Positions 38,058 through 49,083 of a stretch of DNA of 64,000 bases are shown in pieces. The stretch covers positions 841,802-905,801 of the forward strand of contig NZ_LR027842.1 in assembly GCF_900607225.1 (NCBI RefSeq). Direction: 5' to 3'. Positions within the stretch are counted from its first letter, which is position 1; every line of letters starts with the position of its first letter. Under the pieces are notes generated by a model. It saw nothing but the letters and a program-made list of their open reading frames with translations, ran no database searches and had not been told where the DNA came from. The DNA comes from [Pseudopropionibacterium] massiliense (GTDB lineage: Bacteria > Actinomycetota > Actinomycetes > Propionibacteriales > Propionibacteriaceae). The position numbers were made by a program, and so were the translations under genes.

Positions 38058-38528
38058 ATGAAGGAGTCGTTGGCCGAGATCGCCGCATCGTCCGATGCCG
38101 CGATGGCCAAGGCCCGTATGAAACTCGTCGCCGGGGTCCGGGAAGCCGCCCGGGCCGGGATGACCCAGACCGAGATCGCCGCGCAGATCGGCAGAAGCCA
38201 ACCGGAGGTGTCGCGGTTGCTCCGATTCCATGGCACGACACCGCTGGCGCTTCGTCTTCGAAAGGCGAGTGGTCAGATTCGGCGGCTGATCCATGATGCC
38301 GGGGGGAAGCATGTTCGGGTTTTCGGATCAGTGGCGACAGGGGCGGAGAAAGCGGACTCGGACGTGGACCTGCTGTTCGAGATGGAGCGGCCGCTGGGAC
38401 TTCTCGCTCTCGGGCGCCTGGAGGCGCGCATCGCCGAGCTCGTAGACGCTGAGGTGGATCTGGTTCCTGAGAGCACGCTGCGCCATGACCTCAGGCAACG
38501 GGTGCTGGACGAGGCGGTCCCGCTGTGA
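38058..38528 (+). CDS. Helix-turn-helix protein with MNT-type nucleotidyltransferase domain
   Basis: A 156-residue protein. Residues about 20-58 form a helix-turn-helix (REAARAGMTQTEIAAQIGRS, then QPEVSRLLRFH). Residues about 82-150 form a minimal nucleotidyltransferase with the motif GSVATG...SDVDLLFE, holding the two metal-binding Asp. MNT proteins are usually antitoxins paired with HEPN toxins, adding AMP to inactivate them. Here no HEPN gene is adjacent, since groES follows and a methyltransferase precedes. The palindrome over its own promoter suggests it represses itself. It is either an orphan antitoxin or a regulator-enzyme in its own right. Confidence 0.8.
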   Translation: MKESLAEIAASSDAAMAKARMKLVAGVREAARAGMTQTEIAAQIGRSQPEVSRLLRFHGTTPLALRLRKASGQIRRLIHDAGGKHVRVFGSVATGAEKADSDVDLLFEMERPLGLLALGRLEARIAELVDAEVDLVPESTLRHDLRQRVLDEAVPL

Positions 38529-38550
38529 GTCGTTCGGATCCGACACTTTC

Positions 38551-38577
38551 TTGGCACTCGGCTTGATTGAGTGCTAA
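38551..38577 (+). promoter_or_regulatory. CIRCE operator (HrcA site)
   Basis: TTGGCACTC-N9-GAGTGCTAA matches the CIRCE consensus with one mismatch in the left arm. A second half-site, TGGCACTCGG, occurs near 38597. A likely promoter overlaps it: TTGATT at 38563-38568 and TATAGC at 38584-38589. HrcA bound here would repress groES-groEL until heat stress. Confidence 0.88.
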
Positions 38578-38706
38578 CGGGGGTATAGCCTTTTTCTGGC
38601 ACTCGGTAGTCCCGGGTGCCAACCCGGGTGGCACCCGCGACGACGCCCGGACCGGAGATCGAACTGAATCCGGCTCTCGCCGGACAACTACAGAAAGGGG
38701 TTTGTC

Positions 38707-39003
38707 GTGGCAACCACGATCAAGCCGCTCGAGGACCGCGTCCTCGTCCAGCCGCTCGAGGCCGAGCAGACCACCGCTTCCGGGCTGGTCATCCCCGACA
38801 CCGCCAAGGAGAAGCCGCAGGAGGGCCGAGTCGTTGCCACCGGCCCCGGCCGCATCGACGACAAGGGCAACCGCGTCCCGCTCGACGTCGCCGAGGGCGA
38901 TGTCGTCATCTTCAGCAAGTACGGGGGCACCGAGGTCAAGTACGACGGCTCCGAGTACCTGCTGCTCAACGCCCGCGACATCCTCGCCGTCGTCTCCCGC
39001 TGA
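38707..39003 (+). CDS. groES: Co-chaperonin GroES
   Basis: GroES caps the GroEL cavity during ATP-driven protein folding. The 98-residue protein has the N-terminal [16 protein letters not shown], the mobile-loop region [15 protein letters not shown], and the conserved [25 protein letters not shown]. The GTG start has GAAAGGGG upstream. groEL follows 15 bases downstream, and both lie under a CIRCE element. Confidence 0.97.
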   Translation: MATTIKPLEDRVLVQPLEAEQTTASGLVIPDTAKEKPQEGRVVATGPGRIDDKGNRVPLDVAEGDVVIFSKYGGTEVKYDGSEYLLLNARDILAVVSR

Positions 39004-39015
39004 ATCGAGGCGTGA

Positions 39016-40608
<1,593 letters not shown>

Positions 40609-40620
40609 GCTGACTCACGT

Positions 40621-40657
40621 GAAGAGCCCCGGAACCATGCGGTTCCGGGGCTTCTTC
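40621..40657 (+). terminator. Intrinsic terminator of groES-groEL
   Basis: GCCCCGGAACC (40626-40636) pairs with GGTTCCGGGGC (40641-40651) around ATGC and is followed by TTCTTC. It lies 17 bases after the groEL stop. The remaining spacer to 40866 holds no recognised feature beyond a GGAG site for the next gene. Confidence 0.85.
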
Positions 40658-40866
40658 ATCAGCCGCAGGAAGCGACGCGGCAATCCGGGAGCAGTGGGAC
40701 GATGAAGCCCTGTCAGTTCGCCGAGGAGGATCGACTCCGGGAATCCCCGTCGGCCATTCGGATGACTTTGTGATGTCGGGAGGTGCTCATAGGTTTGCAG
40801 TGACTCACCGATGCGCACCCCCATCGCAGGTCGGCAACATTTTTCTTCAACTGAGCGGAGCTTAGA

Positions 40867-42258
40867 ATGTCCATCAGTCGTCGTGCCGTCCTCGCAACGG
40901 CCGCCGCAGCCCTTCCCGCAGTGACCCTCTTGGGGAGTGTCCACGAGGCCTTCGCCGCCCCGGGGACGACCTACTACATTGCCGAGGACGGTGATGACCA
41001 AGCCACGGGGACCTCCGAGAGCGCGCCTTGGCAGTCCGTCAACAAGGTCGTCGCGGCCATCAACGCCGGGCAGATCGTCCGAGGAGACACCATCCTGTTC
41101 AAGCGCGGGCAGACCTTCTACGGACAGTTCACCGATCTGTCGGGTCTGCAGGGCGAGGGCCGGATCACCTTCGGCGCCTACGGCAGCGGCGAGAAACCCA
41201 GGATCATGGGCTACAAGGTTCTCAACAAGCCGGAGGCATGGAAGAACATCGGCGGTAACCAGTGGCAGATCGAACTGGTCGAGGGAAACTACACCGGCAA
41301 CACAGTCACGGGTGATGCGAACGTCGGATTCCTGCTCCTCGACAGCGCATTCCACGGGAGGAAGAAGTTCTCGGTCGGCGAGCTGAGCAATGACCTGGAT
41401 TTCCACTCGGATGAAAGAAGCGGGGTACTCACTGTATGCAGTGAGACAAACCCGTCAGGCCGTGGTGATCTTCGTGTCGCCGTGAACGGCCGGATCTTCC
41501 AGGCCGTCACGAACATGACCATTCAGGATCTCGATCTCATCGGTTGCGGCGGGCACGGCATCCAGGTCCGCGATGTCGCCGGTGTCGAGGTGCTCCGCAA
41601 CCGTATCCGCCACATCGGGGGCAGCACCCTCTACGGCACCACCCGCTACGGCAATGGCGTCGAGGTGTATCTCGGCGGCAGCGACGTGCTGGTGGAGGAC
41701 AACATCATCCACGACGTCTACGACGTCGCGACCACCATTCAAGGCAATCAGATCCTGAAGACCAGCAGGGATGCCCCTGTTCTCCGCCTCGGCAGCAGCA
41801 ACGTGCACTTCAGGAAGAACTACATCACCCGCTGCAGCCAGTCCTTCGAGATCTGGGTGGCGGGTCCCGAGGACAAGAGCCCGGCCGATACCACCAATCC
41901 CAGGTCGGGGATCCGGGGCTGTTCCTTCACCGACAACTACTGTGAGGACGCCGGCATCGGCAGCTGGGGTCAGGACGTGCGCCCCAACCCGGACGAGGGA
42001 GGCGTGCACCTGCTGTCCTACGCGGAGAACCTGCCCATCGAACTGTCCATCACCGGTAACCAGTTCATCAAAGCGAAGAACGCCTACATGTACTGCTCCC
42101 CGGAGCACAGGTCCCGGATCGCGATCGACAGGAACGTGATCCAGCTCGCTGCGGGCCAGAAACTCCAGCAGCAGCGCTCCGAGACCATCGAGCAGCACGC
42201 GGCTTGGTCACAGTCCACCGGGTTCGACGCGAACAGCACCTTCACCGTCGCCGGCTGA
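40867..42258 (+). CDS. Secreted right-handed beta-helix protein
   Basis: A 463-residue protein with a Tat-like signal peptide (SISRRAVLATAAAALP, cleavage probably after AFA near residue 35). The rest is a right-handed parallel beta-helix of the pectate-lyase or polysaccharide-lyase type. It begins TYYIAEDGDDQATGT, and repeated turns such as IQDLDLIGCGGHGIQVRDV and VEDNIIHDVYDV mark the coils. Such proteins bind or cleave polysaccharides. No catalytic residues could be assigned. GGAG lies seven bases before the ATG. Its last 17 bases overlap the 3' end of the convergent GH125 gene, and it may belong functionally to the mannoside locus. Confidence 0.75.
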   Translation: MSISRRAVLATAAAALPAVTLLGSVHEAFAAPGTTYYIAEDGDDQATGTSESAPWQSVNKVVAAINAGQIVRGDTILFKRGQTFYGQFTDLSGLQGEGRITFGAYGSGEKPRIMGYKVLNKPEAWKNIGGNQWQIELVEGNYTGNTVTGDANVGFLLLDSAFHGRKKFSVGELSNDLDFHSDERSGVLTVCSETNPSGRGDLRVAVNGRIFQAVTNMTIQDLDLIGCGGHGIQVRDVAGVEVLRNRIRHIGGSTLYGTTRYGNGVEVYLGGSDVLVEDNIIHDVYDVATTIQGNQILKTSRDAPVLRLGSSNVHFRKNYITRCSQSFEIWVAGPEDKSPADTTNPRSGIRGCSFTDNYCEDAGIGSWGQDVRPNPDEGGVHLLSYAENLPIELSITGNQFIKAKNAYMYCSPEHRSRIAIDRNVIQLAAGQKLQQQRSETIEQHAAWSQSTGFDANSTFTVAG

Positions 42259-43570
42259 TCGGGTCCCCGCAATCGGCTCCTGGGCGGGACGCGATCTCCA
42301 GCGCCAGTTCGCAGAACATCGCGTTCGCCCAGGAGAACCAGGGACGGGTGAAATTCGACGGATCGTCGGCGTCGACGCCCTCGTGCATCCACCCGGTGCC
42401 CCCGGTGCTGTTCATCAGCATGCGCAGCGATGCCAGTCTTTCATCCCCGTGGGTCGCGGTCAGGCCCGCGACCGCGACCGCGATCGGCCAGACGTGCCCG
42501 GGTGGGGTGTGTGGGGAACCGACGCCGCGCAGCCGGACGCCGTCGACGAAGCAGGGATTCGCGGGGGACAGGATCCTGCGGCGAGTGGCCAGGTACACAG
42601 GGTCGTCGACCGCCAACACCCCCAGGTAGGGCAGCCCGAGCAGAGACGGCAGGTTCGCGTCGTCCATGAACAACCGGCCACCCATGCCGTCGACCTCGTA
42701 GGCCAGGTGGGGTTCCGGTTCGTCGATCATTCCGAAGAAGCCGATGCCGTCCTCGATGCCGGCCACCAGATGCTCCGCCCGGGCGCGCCGGCCGCCATCC
42801 AGGAAGGGCGTCAGACGCCGCAGCGTGCTGGCGAAGAAGGCGTTCCCGGGAATGTTGAAACCGAACAGGCAGGCGTCGTCGCTGGGCCGGAAGGCCTGGA
42901 AGACCAGCCCGCACTCCCGGGTCTCGGGGCCGCGACCCGCGCGTGTGAGGGTGTCCGACGCGGACGCGCCGGGGCGGGCGAACCGGTAGGGGCTCGCCGC
43001 CTCGTGTCGCTGCTCGACCTCGGCGACGGTGAGGATGGCGTCGACGGCGTTCCGGAAGTCGGTGTTCAGCCAGTCGCGGCAGCCGAGCCCGTCCAGCCGG
43101 AGCGCCAGGTCGAGCGGGAAGGTCAACGAGTCGAGCTCCCACTTGCGTTCCCACACCCACGGTCCCTGTCTCGGCACGTCGTCGTCCCAGCGGTTGCCGT
43201 TCGGCGACCGGTTGAAGGCGTTGGCGTAGGGATCGGTCAGGATCATCCGCCAGTGGCGCCGGAGCAGACCGGCGGCCGCATCGACCAGCTCCGGGTACCA
43301 CGGGGCGAGGCGCAGCAGCGGGGCCAGCTGCAGGCAGGAATCCCGCAGCCACATGGCGGGGATGTCGCCGGTGATCGCCCAAGTCTCCTCGCCGTCCTCG
43401 CCCAGATCGATCGTGGTGGCGGCAATGTTGGCCAACAGCCGGACGGTCATCTCCCCCGCGCGTTCGTCGCCAACCGCATCCGACACCTGTTCGGCAACCT
43501 CGGCGAGCAGCCATCCGGGCAACATCAGCGGGTGCCGCGTCGGTTTCCCGACGGTCGCACCCCAGGTCAC
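42242..43570 (-). CDS. GH125 family exo-alpha-1,6-mannosidase
   Basis: A 442-residue metal-independent glycoside hydrolase of family 125 (formerly DUF1237), known to remove alpha-1,6-linked mannose, for example from N-glycan cores. Family blocks are GDIPAMWLRDSCLQLAPL near residue 64, NGNRWDDDVP, VWERKWELDSL, GFNIPGNAFF and TGWMHEGVDADDPSNFTRPWFSWANA toward the C-terminus. There is no signal peptide, so it acts in the cytoplasm on imported oligosaccharide. GTG 43570 overlaps the stop of the phosphatase-like gene (GTGA). It is the last gene of the mannosidase operon. Confidence 0.88.
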   Translation of the reverse strand: MTWGATVGKPTRHPLMLPGWLLAEVAEQVSDAVGDERAGEMTVRLLANIAATTIDLGEDGEETWAITGDIPAMWLRDSCLQLAPLLRLAPWYPELVDAAAGLLRRHWRMILTDPYANAFNRSPNGNRWDDDVPRQGPWVWERKWELDSLTFPLDLALRLDGLGCRDWLNTDFRNAVDAILTVAEVEQRHEAASPYRFARPGASASDTLTRAGRGPETRECGLVFQAFRPSDDACLFGFNIPGNAFFASTLRRLTPFLDGGRRARAEHLVAGIEDGIGFFGMIDEPEPHLAYEVDGMGGRLFMDDANLPSLLGLPYLGVLAVDDPVYLATRRRILSPANPCFVDGVRLRGVGSPHTPPGHVWPIAVAVAGLTATHGDERLASLRMLMNSTGGTGWMHEGVDADDPSNFTRPWFSWANAMFCELALEIASRPGADCGDPISRRR

Positions 43571-44586
43571 CACTCGAAGGCCGGGTTCCTGGTCGGGCCC
43601 GCCGAGGGGATGTCGACGGCGAGCCCCACCTCGTGTTCCGGCCGCCACGAACCTTCGGCCACGCCCAGCAGCTCCAGCAGCAGCGGTGTCACCTCGTGGC
43701 TGTACAGGGCCTTCGGCAGCCCGTCCTCCAGAAGACGATCCGGTAGCATCACCGGGCCTCCGAAAGCGTGCAGGATCAGGAAGGAGCGTCGCACGTCGAT
43801 CTCGTCCTCGCCGTGTCCGCCTTCCGGTTTGTGCCCGTGATCGGTGGTCACCGCCACCAACCACTGCTCCCCGAGCGCCTCGTGACGTTCGGCGACGGCC
43901 TTGACCAGGGCGCGGACGTGTTCGTCCACCTCCCCGATGGCGCTGCGATATCCGGGGGAGGCCGCGCCGTGCCGGTGCCCGGCCTCGTCGACCCCCTCGA
44001 AGTAGACGAACGCCGCATCTGGGCCCTCGTGGTTGAGCACATGGCAGGCGTGGCTGCGCACCTCCGTGTCGGCGCTGACGCAGCCGCGGGTGAAGTCGCG
44101 AGGGACGAAAAGCGTGTGCTGCCCGGTGCGCTGCTGGTCGATGCGGCGCTGGATCACCGGTCCGAAACTTCCGAGCAGCGCCTCCCACGTGGCCGCGGCG
44201 TAGGTGCGGGCCCTCGGGTTGGCGAAGAAGATCCGGGACAGCACGTCGGGGCATTCCGCCAGCCGGTGCCCGACGAACTCGTTCCACCACACGTTGTTCT
44301 CCTCGTGGGTGGTGCCCGTCAGCAGGTTTGACCAGCCCGGCCCGGAATCGGTGGGTGGGGTCATCCACACCGGTACGATCACCCCGCCCGCGATGAGGCG
44401 GGACAGCGTCGGCGCCGCGGGGGACGGGTCCTGCGGCATCTCGGGGCGATCCGCGGGCGCGGGTTCCGCGGCGAATCGCGGGTCGGCGGGATGGTGGGGT
44501 TCGGCGAACGCCGGGTTGTCCCGGATCGCCGAGGGTGCGGCGACGTCGATCCGCACCCCGTCCAGGCCGATCAGCAGCAGTTTCAT
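43567..44586 (-). CDS. Alkaline phosphatase superfamily hydrolase (phosphodiesterase-like)
   Basis: A 339-residue protein of the alkaline-phosphatase / nucleotide-pyrophosphatase superfamily. It begins MKLLLIGLDGVRID, giving the first metal-binding Asp. A Thr/Ser nucleophile candidate lies in TPPTDSGPGWSNLLTG. Later metal ligands are VDEAGHRHG and TTDHGHKPEGGHGEDE. There is no signal peptide. Its substrate is unknown; the position between GH38 and GH125 mannosidase genes suggests removal of a phosphate or phosphodiester from a mannose-containing glycan, which is inference only. It overlaps both neighbours by 4 bases. Confidence 0.78.
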   Translation of the reverse strand: MKLLLIGLDGVRIDVAAPSAIRDNPAFAEPHHPADPRFAAEPAPADRPEMPQDPSPAAPTLSRLIAGGVIVPVWMTPPTDSGPGWSNLLTGTTHEENNVWWNEFVGHRLAECPDVLSRIFFANPRARTYAAATWEALLGSFGPVIQRRIDQQRTGQHTLFVPRDFTRGCVSADTEVRSHACHVLNHEGPDAAFVYFEGVDEAGHRHGAASPGYRSAIGEVDEHVRALVKAVAERHEALGEQWLVAVTTDHGHKPEGGHGEDEIDVRRSFLILHAFGGPVMLPDRLLEDGLPKALYSHEVTPLLLELLGVAEGSWRPEHEVGLAVDIPSAGPTRNPAFEW

Positions 44587-47500
44587 GGTTCTCCTCCAGC
44601 GGGTGTGATGCGCAGGGTCAGGATCGTGAACGCGGTCAGGGCGATCGGCACCTCCCGGGTGGCTGTCACGTCAACGCGTGGCCGCCACATCTCGGCGGTG
44701 AGGTCCTCCTCCAACGGATCGACCTCCCACACCCGGGCCGCATCGAAGGCCAGCCGAAGGACACCCGAGGTGGGTTTCCCGGTCCCTTCGTGGAGGCGCA
44801 CGATCACGTCACCGGAACCGTCCTCGGCGGGCAGCACCGCCGCGACGTGCGCACCCGGCATGTCGAGGGTGGCCAGCCGGGCAGCGGGAGCCTCCACCAC
44901 CCGGGGAGGCAGATTCAGCTCCTCCCCGGCACGGGTGGCGGCCTCCGGGTCGGCGTCGAGCAGCAGCGAGAACCGGGTCGTGCGCTCCGAACGATCCGCC
45001 CGCGGGTCGGGGAAGACCGGGGCACGCATCAGCGACAGCGATACCCGGGTGCCGATTCCCCCGTGCCCCGAGGCGCCGGTGCGCAGCGGGGCGACGGAGT
45101 GGCCGTGGTTGGAATCGTTGATCACGGCGATCCCGTAGCCGGGTTCGTCCACCAGCAACCACCGCCCGGCCGGCACCTCGAACCGGGAGTAGTCCCAGCT
45201 GGTGTTCTCGTGCACGGGACGCCTGACGTGCCCGAACTGCACCTCGGCTGCGTGCTCACGGGCCCGCACCGCCAGCGGGAAACTCGCCTTCAGGAGGGTT
45301 TCCCGCTCCCGCCAATCAGCTTCCAGGGCGAAATCCAGCCGTGGGGCGTCGGCGTCGAGGGAGATCGTCTGGACGAGCCTGGAGCTGCCCAGGAGCCGCG
45401 TGACCCGCACCTCGGCGCGCAGCCCCCGGGCGGCCACGATCTCCACTGAATCGGCCCCGGGAACGGGAAGCTCGTTACCGGGATTGAGGTGGTGCCGCTC
45501 TATGTCCCAGGCGTCGAAGGCGTTCGGCACGTCCTCGAAGGCACGCAATACCGCGCCGCCCGCCCCGGGCAGCAGCACCTCCCGGTCGTGCACCAGGTCG
45601 GTCACCGAAGCGATGGTCCCGTCGGGCTCGATGACCGCCCGCATCCTGGCGTTCTCCACCACCACCGAGTCACCTTCGTGGCGGGCGACGGCCGGGGCAG
45701 AGGGCTCACGCAGCACCTCCACCAGCGGGGTGACGGCCAGCGGCGGTGCCGCTACCAGGCGGAGACCCCCGTCGTCGGTTTCCAGCACCCGGGTCACCTC
45801 GTGGTCGAGCGCGTTGAGCACCGCGGGACCGCCCCCGCCCAGAGCCGCGACGGCGGCATCGGACAGGCCCCGCAGCTCGGCCAGGACCTGCGCGTACTCC
45901 TCACGCGCCACCCGGTGCACCCAGGCGATGGAACTGCCGGGCAGGATGTCGTGGAACTGGTTCAGCAGCACCATCCGCCACAACCGCTCCAGGGTGGCGG
46001 CGGGGAAATGATCCCGTGGAACTCCCGCCAGCAGCGCCAGCGTCCACAGGAACTCGGTCTCGCGCAGGGCGTGTTCACTGCGCCGGTTGCCCTGTTTCAT
46101 CTCCAGCTGGGAGGTGAAGATGCCGCGATGGAACTCCAGATAGAGTTCCCCGACGTGTACCGGGGCGTCGGTCCCGTACTCGGCGCGAGCCGCCTCGAAG
46201 AACGAATCGGGGTCGCCCATGCGCATCCGGGGTGCCCCCTCCAGATCTGCCAGGCGCCGGACCCGTTCCACCATCTCGGCGGTCGGGCCGCCGCCGCCGT
46301 CGCCGTATCCGAACGGGATCACCTGGTGCGTGGCGACCCCCTTCTCCGCGTAGTTGTCGACGGCCCGCAGGTACTCCTCGGCGGACAACTCCGAGTCGTA
46401 GCAGTCGACCGGCGGGAAGTGCGTGAGGATGCGGGTGCCGTCGATGCCCTCCCACCACATCGTGGAATGAGGCAGCCGGTTATGCTGGTTCCACGACAGC
46501 TTCTGGGTGAGGAATCCCGTCATCCCGCACTGGGCTGCGATCTGCGGCAAGTTCGCCGGGTAGCCGAACGAATCCGGTAGCCAGAGGGTATGGCTGCGTA
46601 CCCCCAGCTCCCGCCGGAAGTAGCGGGTGCCGAAGGTGAACTGGCGGATCAGGGACTCGCCGCCGGGCATGTTCACGTCCGACTCCACCCACATGCCACC
46701 CGACGGGAACCACTGCCCGGCCTCGATGGCGGCCCTGACACGGGCGAACACCTCCGGGTGGTGTTCCTGGAGCCAGGCGTACTGCTGGGCGCTGGTGGCC
46801 GTGAACCGGAAATCGGGATATTCGGCGGCGAGCGCGACCACGTTGGAGAAGGTCCGGGCCACCTTCCGGACGGTCTCGCGCACGGGCCACAACCACGCCG
46901 AGTCGATGTGGGCGTGTCCGATGGCCGTCACGTTCAACGCGGAGGCGACGGCGGGCGCAGCCAGCACCGGACCCAACGCCGCCCGGGCCCGTGCCGCCGA
47001 ACCGGGAACGTCGTGCAGGTCCAGCACATCGAGCGCGCGTTCGAGGCCCTTGACGATCACCGCCCGGCGGGTGCCGCCCTCCGGGAGGTGCCTGGCCAGG
47101 TCCCATGCGACGTCGAGGTCGTGGAACAGGCCCCACAGCTGTTCGTCGCGGATCTGCAACTCGGCCGATCGCAACTCGTAGATCGCATCCCGAGGGGCGG
47201 TCAGGCGGTCGCCGAGCTCGGTCGGCGCGCAGCCGTTCGCGAACAGATCGGGATTGGCAGCGGCCTCCACCAGGAACTCCAACGGCGCCCCCACCTCGGC
47301 CCGTTCGGCGATCACCGTCGAACGGTTCCGGGAGTTGACCGCCTTCAACACCCGCAGGTCCGCGTCGAACAGCAACCCCTCGCACTGGTTGCCCGGCCAG
47401 GCATCGGCGAACCCGAGATCCACCGACAGGCGCAGCCGCCGACCCGCGGCCTCGGCCGGCACCTCACCGGTCAACCGGAACCACCAGGTGCTCCACGCCG

Positions 47501-47690
47501 CTCCCCAACGGTGCGGCAGCGAGACGGGGGAGTAGAACTGCCCAGCCGCATCGACGGGCGGAACCGGTTCGCCCGGGACCCGCCAGGCCGCGACCTCCAG
47601 GTGACCCACGGTGCGGTCGATCAACGGGCGTACGCGATCATTCCTGACACGTTCGACGCGTTCCAGGATCACGGAGTCGAAGTGGTGCAT
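44583..47690 (-). CDS. GH38 alpha-mannosidase
   Basis: A 1035-residue retaining alpha-mannosidase. The zinc-binding GHAHIDSAWLWPVRETVRK lies near residue 257 and the likely nucleophile Asp in WVESDVNMPGGESLIRQ near residue 338. LPDSFGYPANLPQI and WNQHNRLPHSTMWWEG are further family blocks. An accessory domain precedes the catalytic domain, and large beta-sandwich domains follow. No signal peptide is seen, so it works on imported mannosides. ATG 47690 begins 7 bases after the GH4 stop; the frame opens upstream at 47762, inside that gene. The stop overlaps the next gene by 4 bases. Confidence 0.9.
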   Translation of the reverse strand: MHHFDSVILERVERVRNDRVRPLIDRTVGHLEVAAWRVPGEPVPPVDAAGQFYSPVSLPHRWGAAWSTWWFRLTGEVPAEAAGRRLRLSVDLGFADAWPGNQCEGLLFDADLRVLKAVNSRNRSTVIAERAEVGAPLEFLVEAAANPDLFANGCAPTELGDRLTAPRDAIYELRSAELQIRDEQLWGLFHDLDVAWDLARHLPEGGTRRAVIVKGLERALDVLDLHDVPGSAARARAALGPVLAAPAVASALNVTAIGHAHIDSAWLWPVRETVRKVARTFSNVVALAAEYPDFRFTATSAQQYAWLQEHHPEVFARVRAAIEAGQWFPSGGMWVESDVNMPGGESLIRQFTFGTRYFRRELGVRSHTLWLPDSFGYPANLPQIAAQCGMTGFLTQKLSWNQHNRLPHSTMWWEGIDGTRILTHFPPVDCYDSELSAEEYLRAVDNYAEKGVATHQVIPFGYGDGGGGPTAEMVERVRRLADLEGAPRMRMGDPDSFFEAARAEYGTDAPVHVGELYLEFHRGIFTSQLEMKQGNRRSEHALRETEFLWTLALLAGVPRDHFPAATLERLWRMVLLNQFHDILPGSSIAWVHRVAREEYAQVLAELRGLSDAAVAALGGGGPAVLNALDHEVTRVLETDDGGLRLVAAPPLAVTPLVEVLREPSAPAVARHEGDSVVVENARMRAVIEPDGTIASVTDLVHDREVLLPGAGGAVLRAFEDVPNAFDAWDIERHHLNPGNELPVPGADSVEIVAARGLRAEVRVTRLLGSSRLVQTISLDADAPRLDFALEADWRERETLLKASFPLAVRAREHAAEVQFGHVRRPVHENTSWDYSRFEVPAGRWLLVDEPGYGIAVINDSNHGHSVAPLRTGASGHGGIGTRVSLSLMRAPVFPDPRADRSERTTRFSLLLDADPEAATRAGEELNLPPRVVEAPAARLATLDMPGAHVAAVLPAEDGSGDVIVRLHEGTGKPTSGVLRLAFDAARVWEVDPLEEDLTAEMWRPRVDVTATREVPIALTAFTILTLRITPAGGEP

Positions 47691-47697
47691 TCCGGCC

Positions 47698-49083
47698 TCA
47701 GGACAGATAGCCGAGCTCCGGGAACTTCGCCCGCGCCCGTTCCAGCAGTTCCCGGGCCACACCCACCCCGTCGATCAACGGATGGTGGGCGAAGGCCGCG
47801 ACGGCTAGATCCAGGCTCCCCGCCAGGGCCGCCCGGATGATGGTGCGTTCCGCGTACTTGACCGACTGCACCAGGCCGACGGCGTGCTCCGGTAGCGGCG
47901 AGACGGGCAGCGGCACCGGTCCGGCGGCGCCGATCCGGCAGGGCGCCTCGATGACGGCGTCGCACGGTAGCCCCGGCAGCCGGTCGCCGTTGCGGAGGTT
48001 GACGATCAGGTCGGTGGTCTCGTCGAAGGCGATCGCTTTCATCACCGCCAGCGCCACCCGATCGTAGCCACCGGAGACGAGGTCCGCCGCATCCCGTTCC
48101 ACGCCGCCGGCGGCCAACCGGTTGGAGGCCATGTAGGTTTCCTCGCGACGCAACCGGGTGGCCTCCCACAGCGCGTACGCCTCCGGGCCATCCATGGTGG
48201 CGGCGCGGACGTAGAAGTCGCGTTGCTGTGCTGCCAGGAAAACCCCGCGGGTCGCATCCACGGCCTCGTCGGCCATCCGGGTCTCGCGGGCGAAGTAGTA
48301 GTAGTGCAGGTATTCGTTCGGCACCGACCCGAGCTGTCGCAACCATTCGACCCCGAACAGGCGACCCTCCTCGAAGGACCCGATCAGGTCGGGACGCTCC
48401 AGCAGCAGCGGCAGCACGTCGCCGCCGTTCACCAGCAGCCGTTGCAGCCAGCCCAGGTGGTTGAGCCCGACGTAGTCGATCCGGACCCGGTCGTCGCCGG
48501 CGATCACCCGGGACGCGGTTCCAACGGGAACCAGTCCGGCTCCCTCGAGGGTCTCCAGCACGCGCCGGGCCAGGCCGACGGGGGAGTCGCAGATCCCGAT
48601 CACCCGGTCCCCCAGGACCCGGGCGCTCACCTCGGTGATGATCCCGGCCGGGTTGGTGAAATTGATCAGGTGTGCCCCGGGGGCCAGCCGGGCGACCGTC
48701 TCGGCGATCCGGACCGCGGTGGGGATGCCGCGCAGCGCGTAGTCCAGGCCACCGAAGCCGGTGGTCTCCTGCCCCAGAACCCCGCAGCAGTGGGCGATGG
48801 TCTCCTCGGCGGCACGCCCCTCGGTGCCCCCGACCCGGATCGCGCTGAAGACGAAATCGGTTCCGGCCACGGCCTCGTCCAGGTTCCGCGCCACCCGCAC
48901 ATCGGGGGCCTTCGGATGACCCTGCGCCATCGCCAGCAGGATGGAACGGATCACGCCCAGCCGCTCGGCGTCGGTGTCCCAGAGCCTCAGCTCGGTGACC
49001 CTGTGGTCGCTCTCGTCGGCCAGCAGGGTGCGGAACATCAACGGGACACGGAAACCGCCGCCGCCTAGAAGGGTCAGTTTCAT
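47698..49083 (-). CDS. GH4 family NAD-dependent glycosidase (6-phospho-glycosidase type)
   Basis: A 461-residue family 4 glycoside hydrolase, which cleaves by an NAD- and Mn-dependent redox-elimination mechanism. The nucleotide-binding N-terminus is MKLTLLGGGGFRVP. QETTGFGGLDYALRGIP, NFTNPAGIITE, ICDSP (metal-binding Cys) and GLNHLGW (metal-binding His) are family motifs. The closest remembered relatives are actinobacterial 6-phospho-beta-glucosidases. No PTS genes lie nearby, so a phosphorylated substrate is not guaranteed. Its ATG overlaps the stop of the DeoR regulator gene. Confidence 0.83.
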   Translation of the reverse strand: MKLTLLGGGGFRVPLMFRTLLADESDHRVTELRLWDTDAERLGVIRSILLAMAQGHPKAPDVRVARNLDEAVAGTDFVFSAIRVGGTEGRAAEETIAHCCGVLGQETTGFGGLDYALRGIPTAVRIAETVARLAPGAHLINFTNPAGIITEVSARVLGDRVIGICDSPVGLARRVLETLEGAGLVPVGTASRVIAGDDRVRIDYVGLNHLGWLQRLLVNGGDVLPLLLERPDLIGSFEEGRLFGVEWLRQLGSVPNEYLHYYYFARETRMADEAVDATRGVFLAAQQRDFYVRAATMDGPEAYALWEATRLRREETYMASNRLAAGGVERDAADLVSGGYDRVALAVMKAIAFDETTDLIVNLRNGDRLPGLPCDAVIEAPCRIGAAGPVPLPVSPLPEHAVGLVQSVKYAERTIIRAALAGSLDLAVAAFAHHPLIDGVGVARELLERARAKFPELGYLS

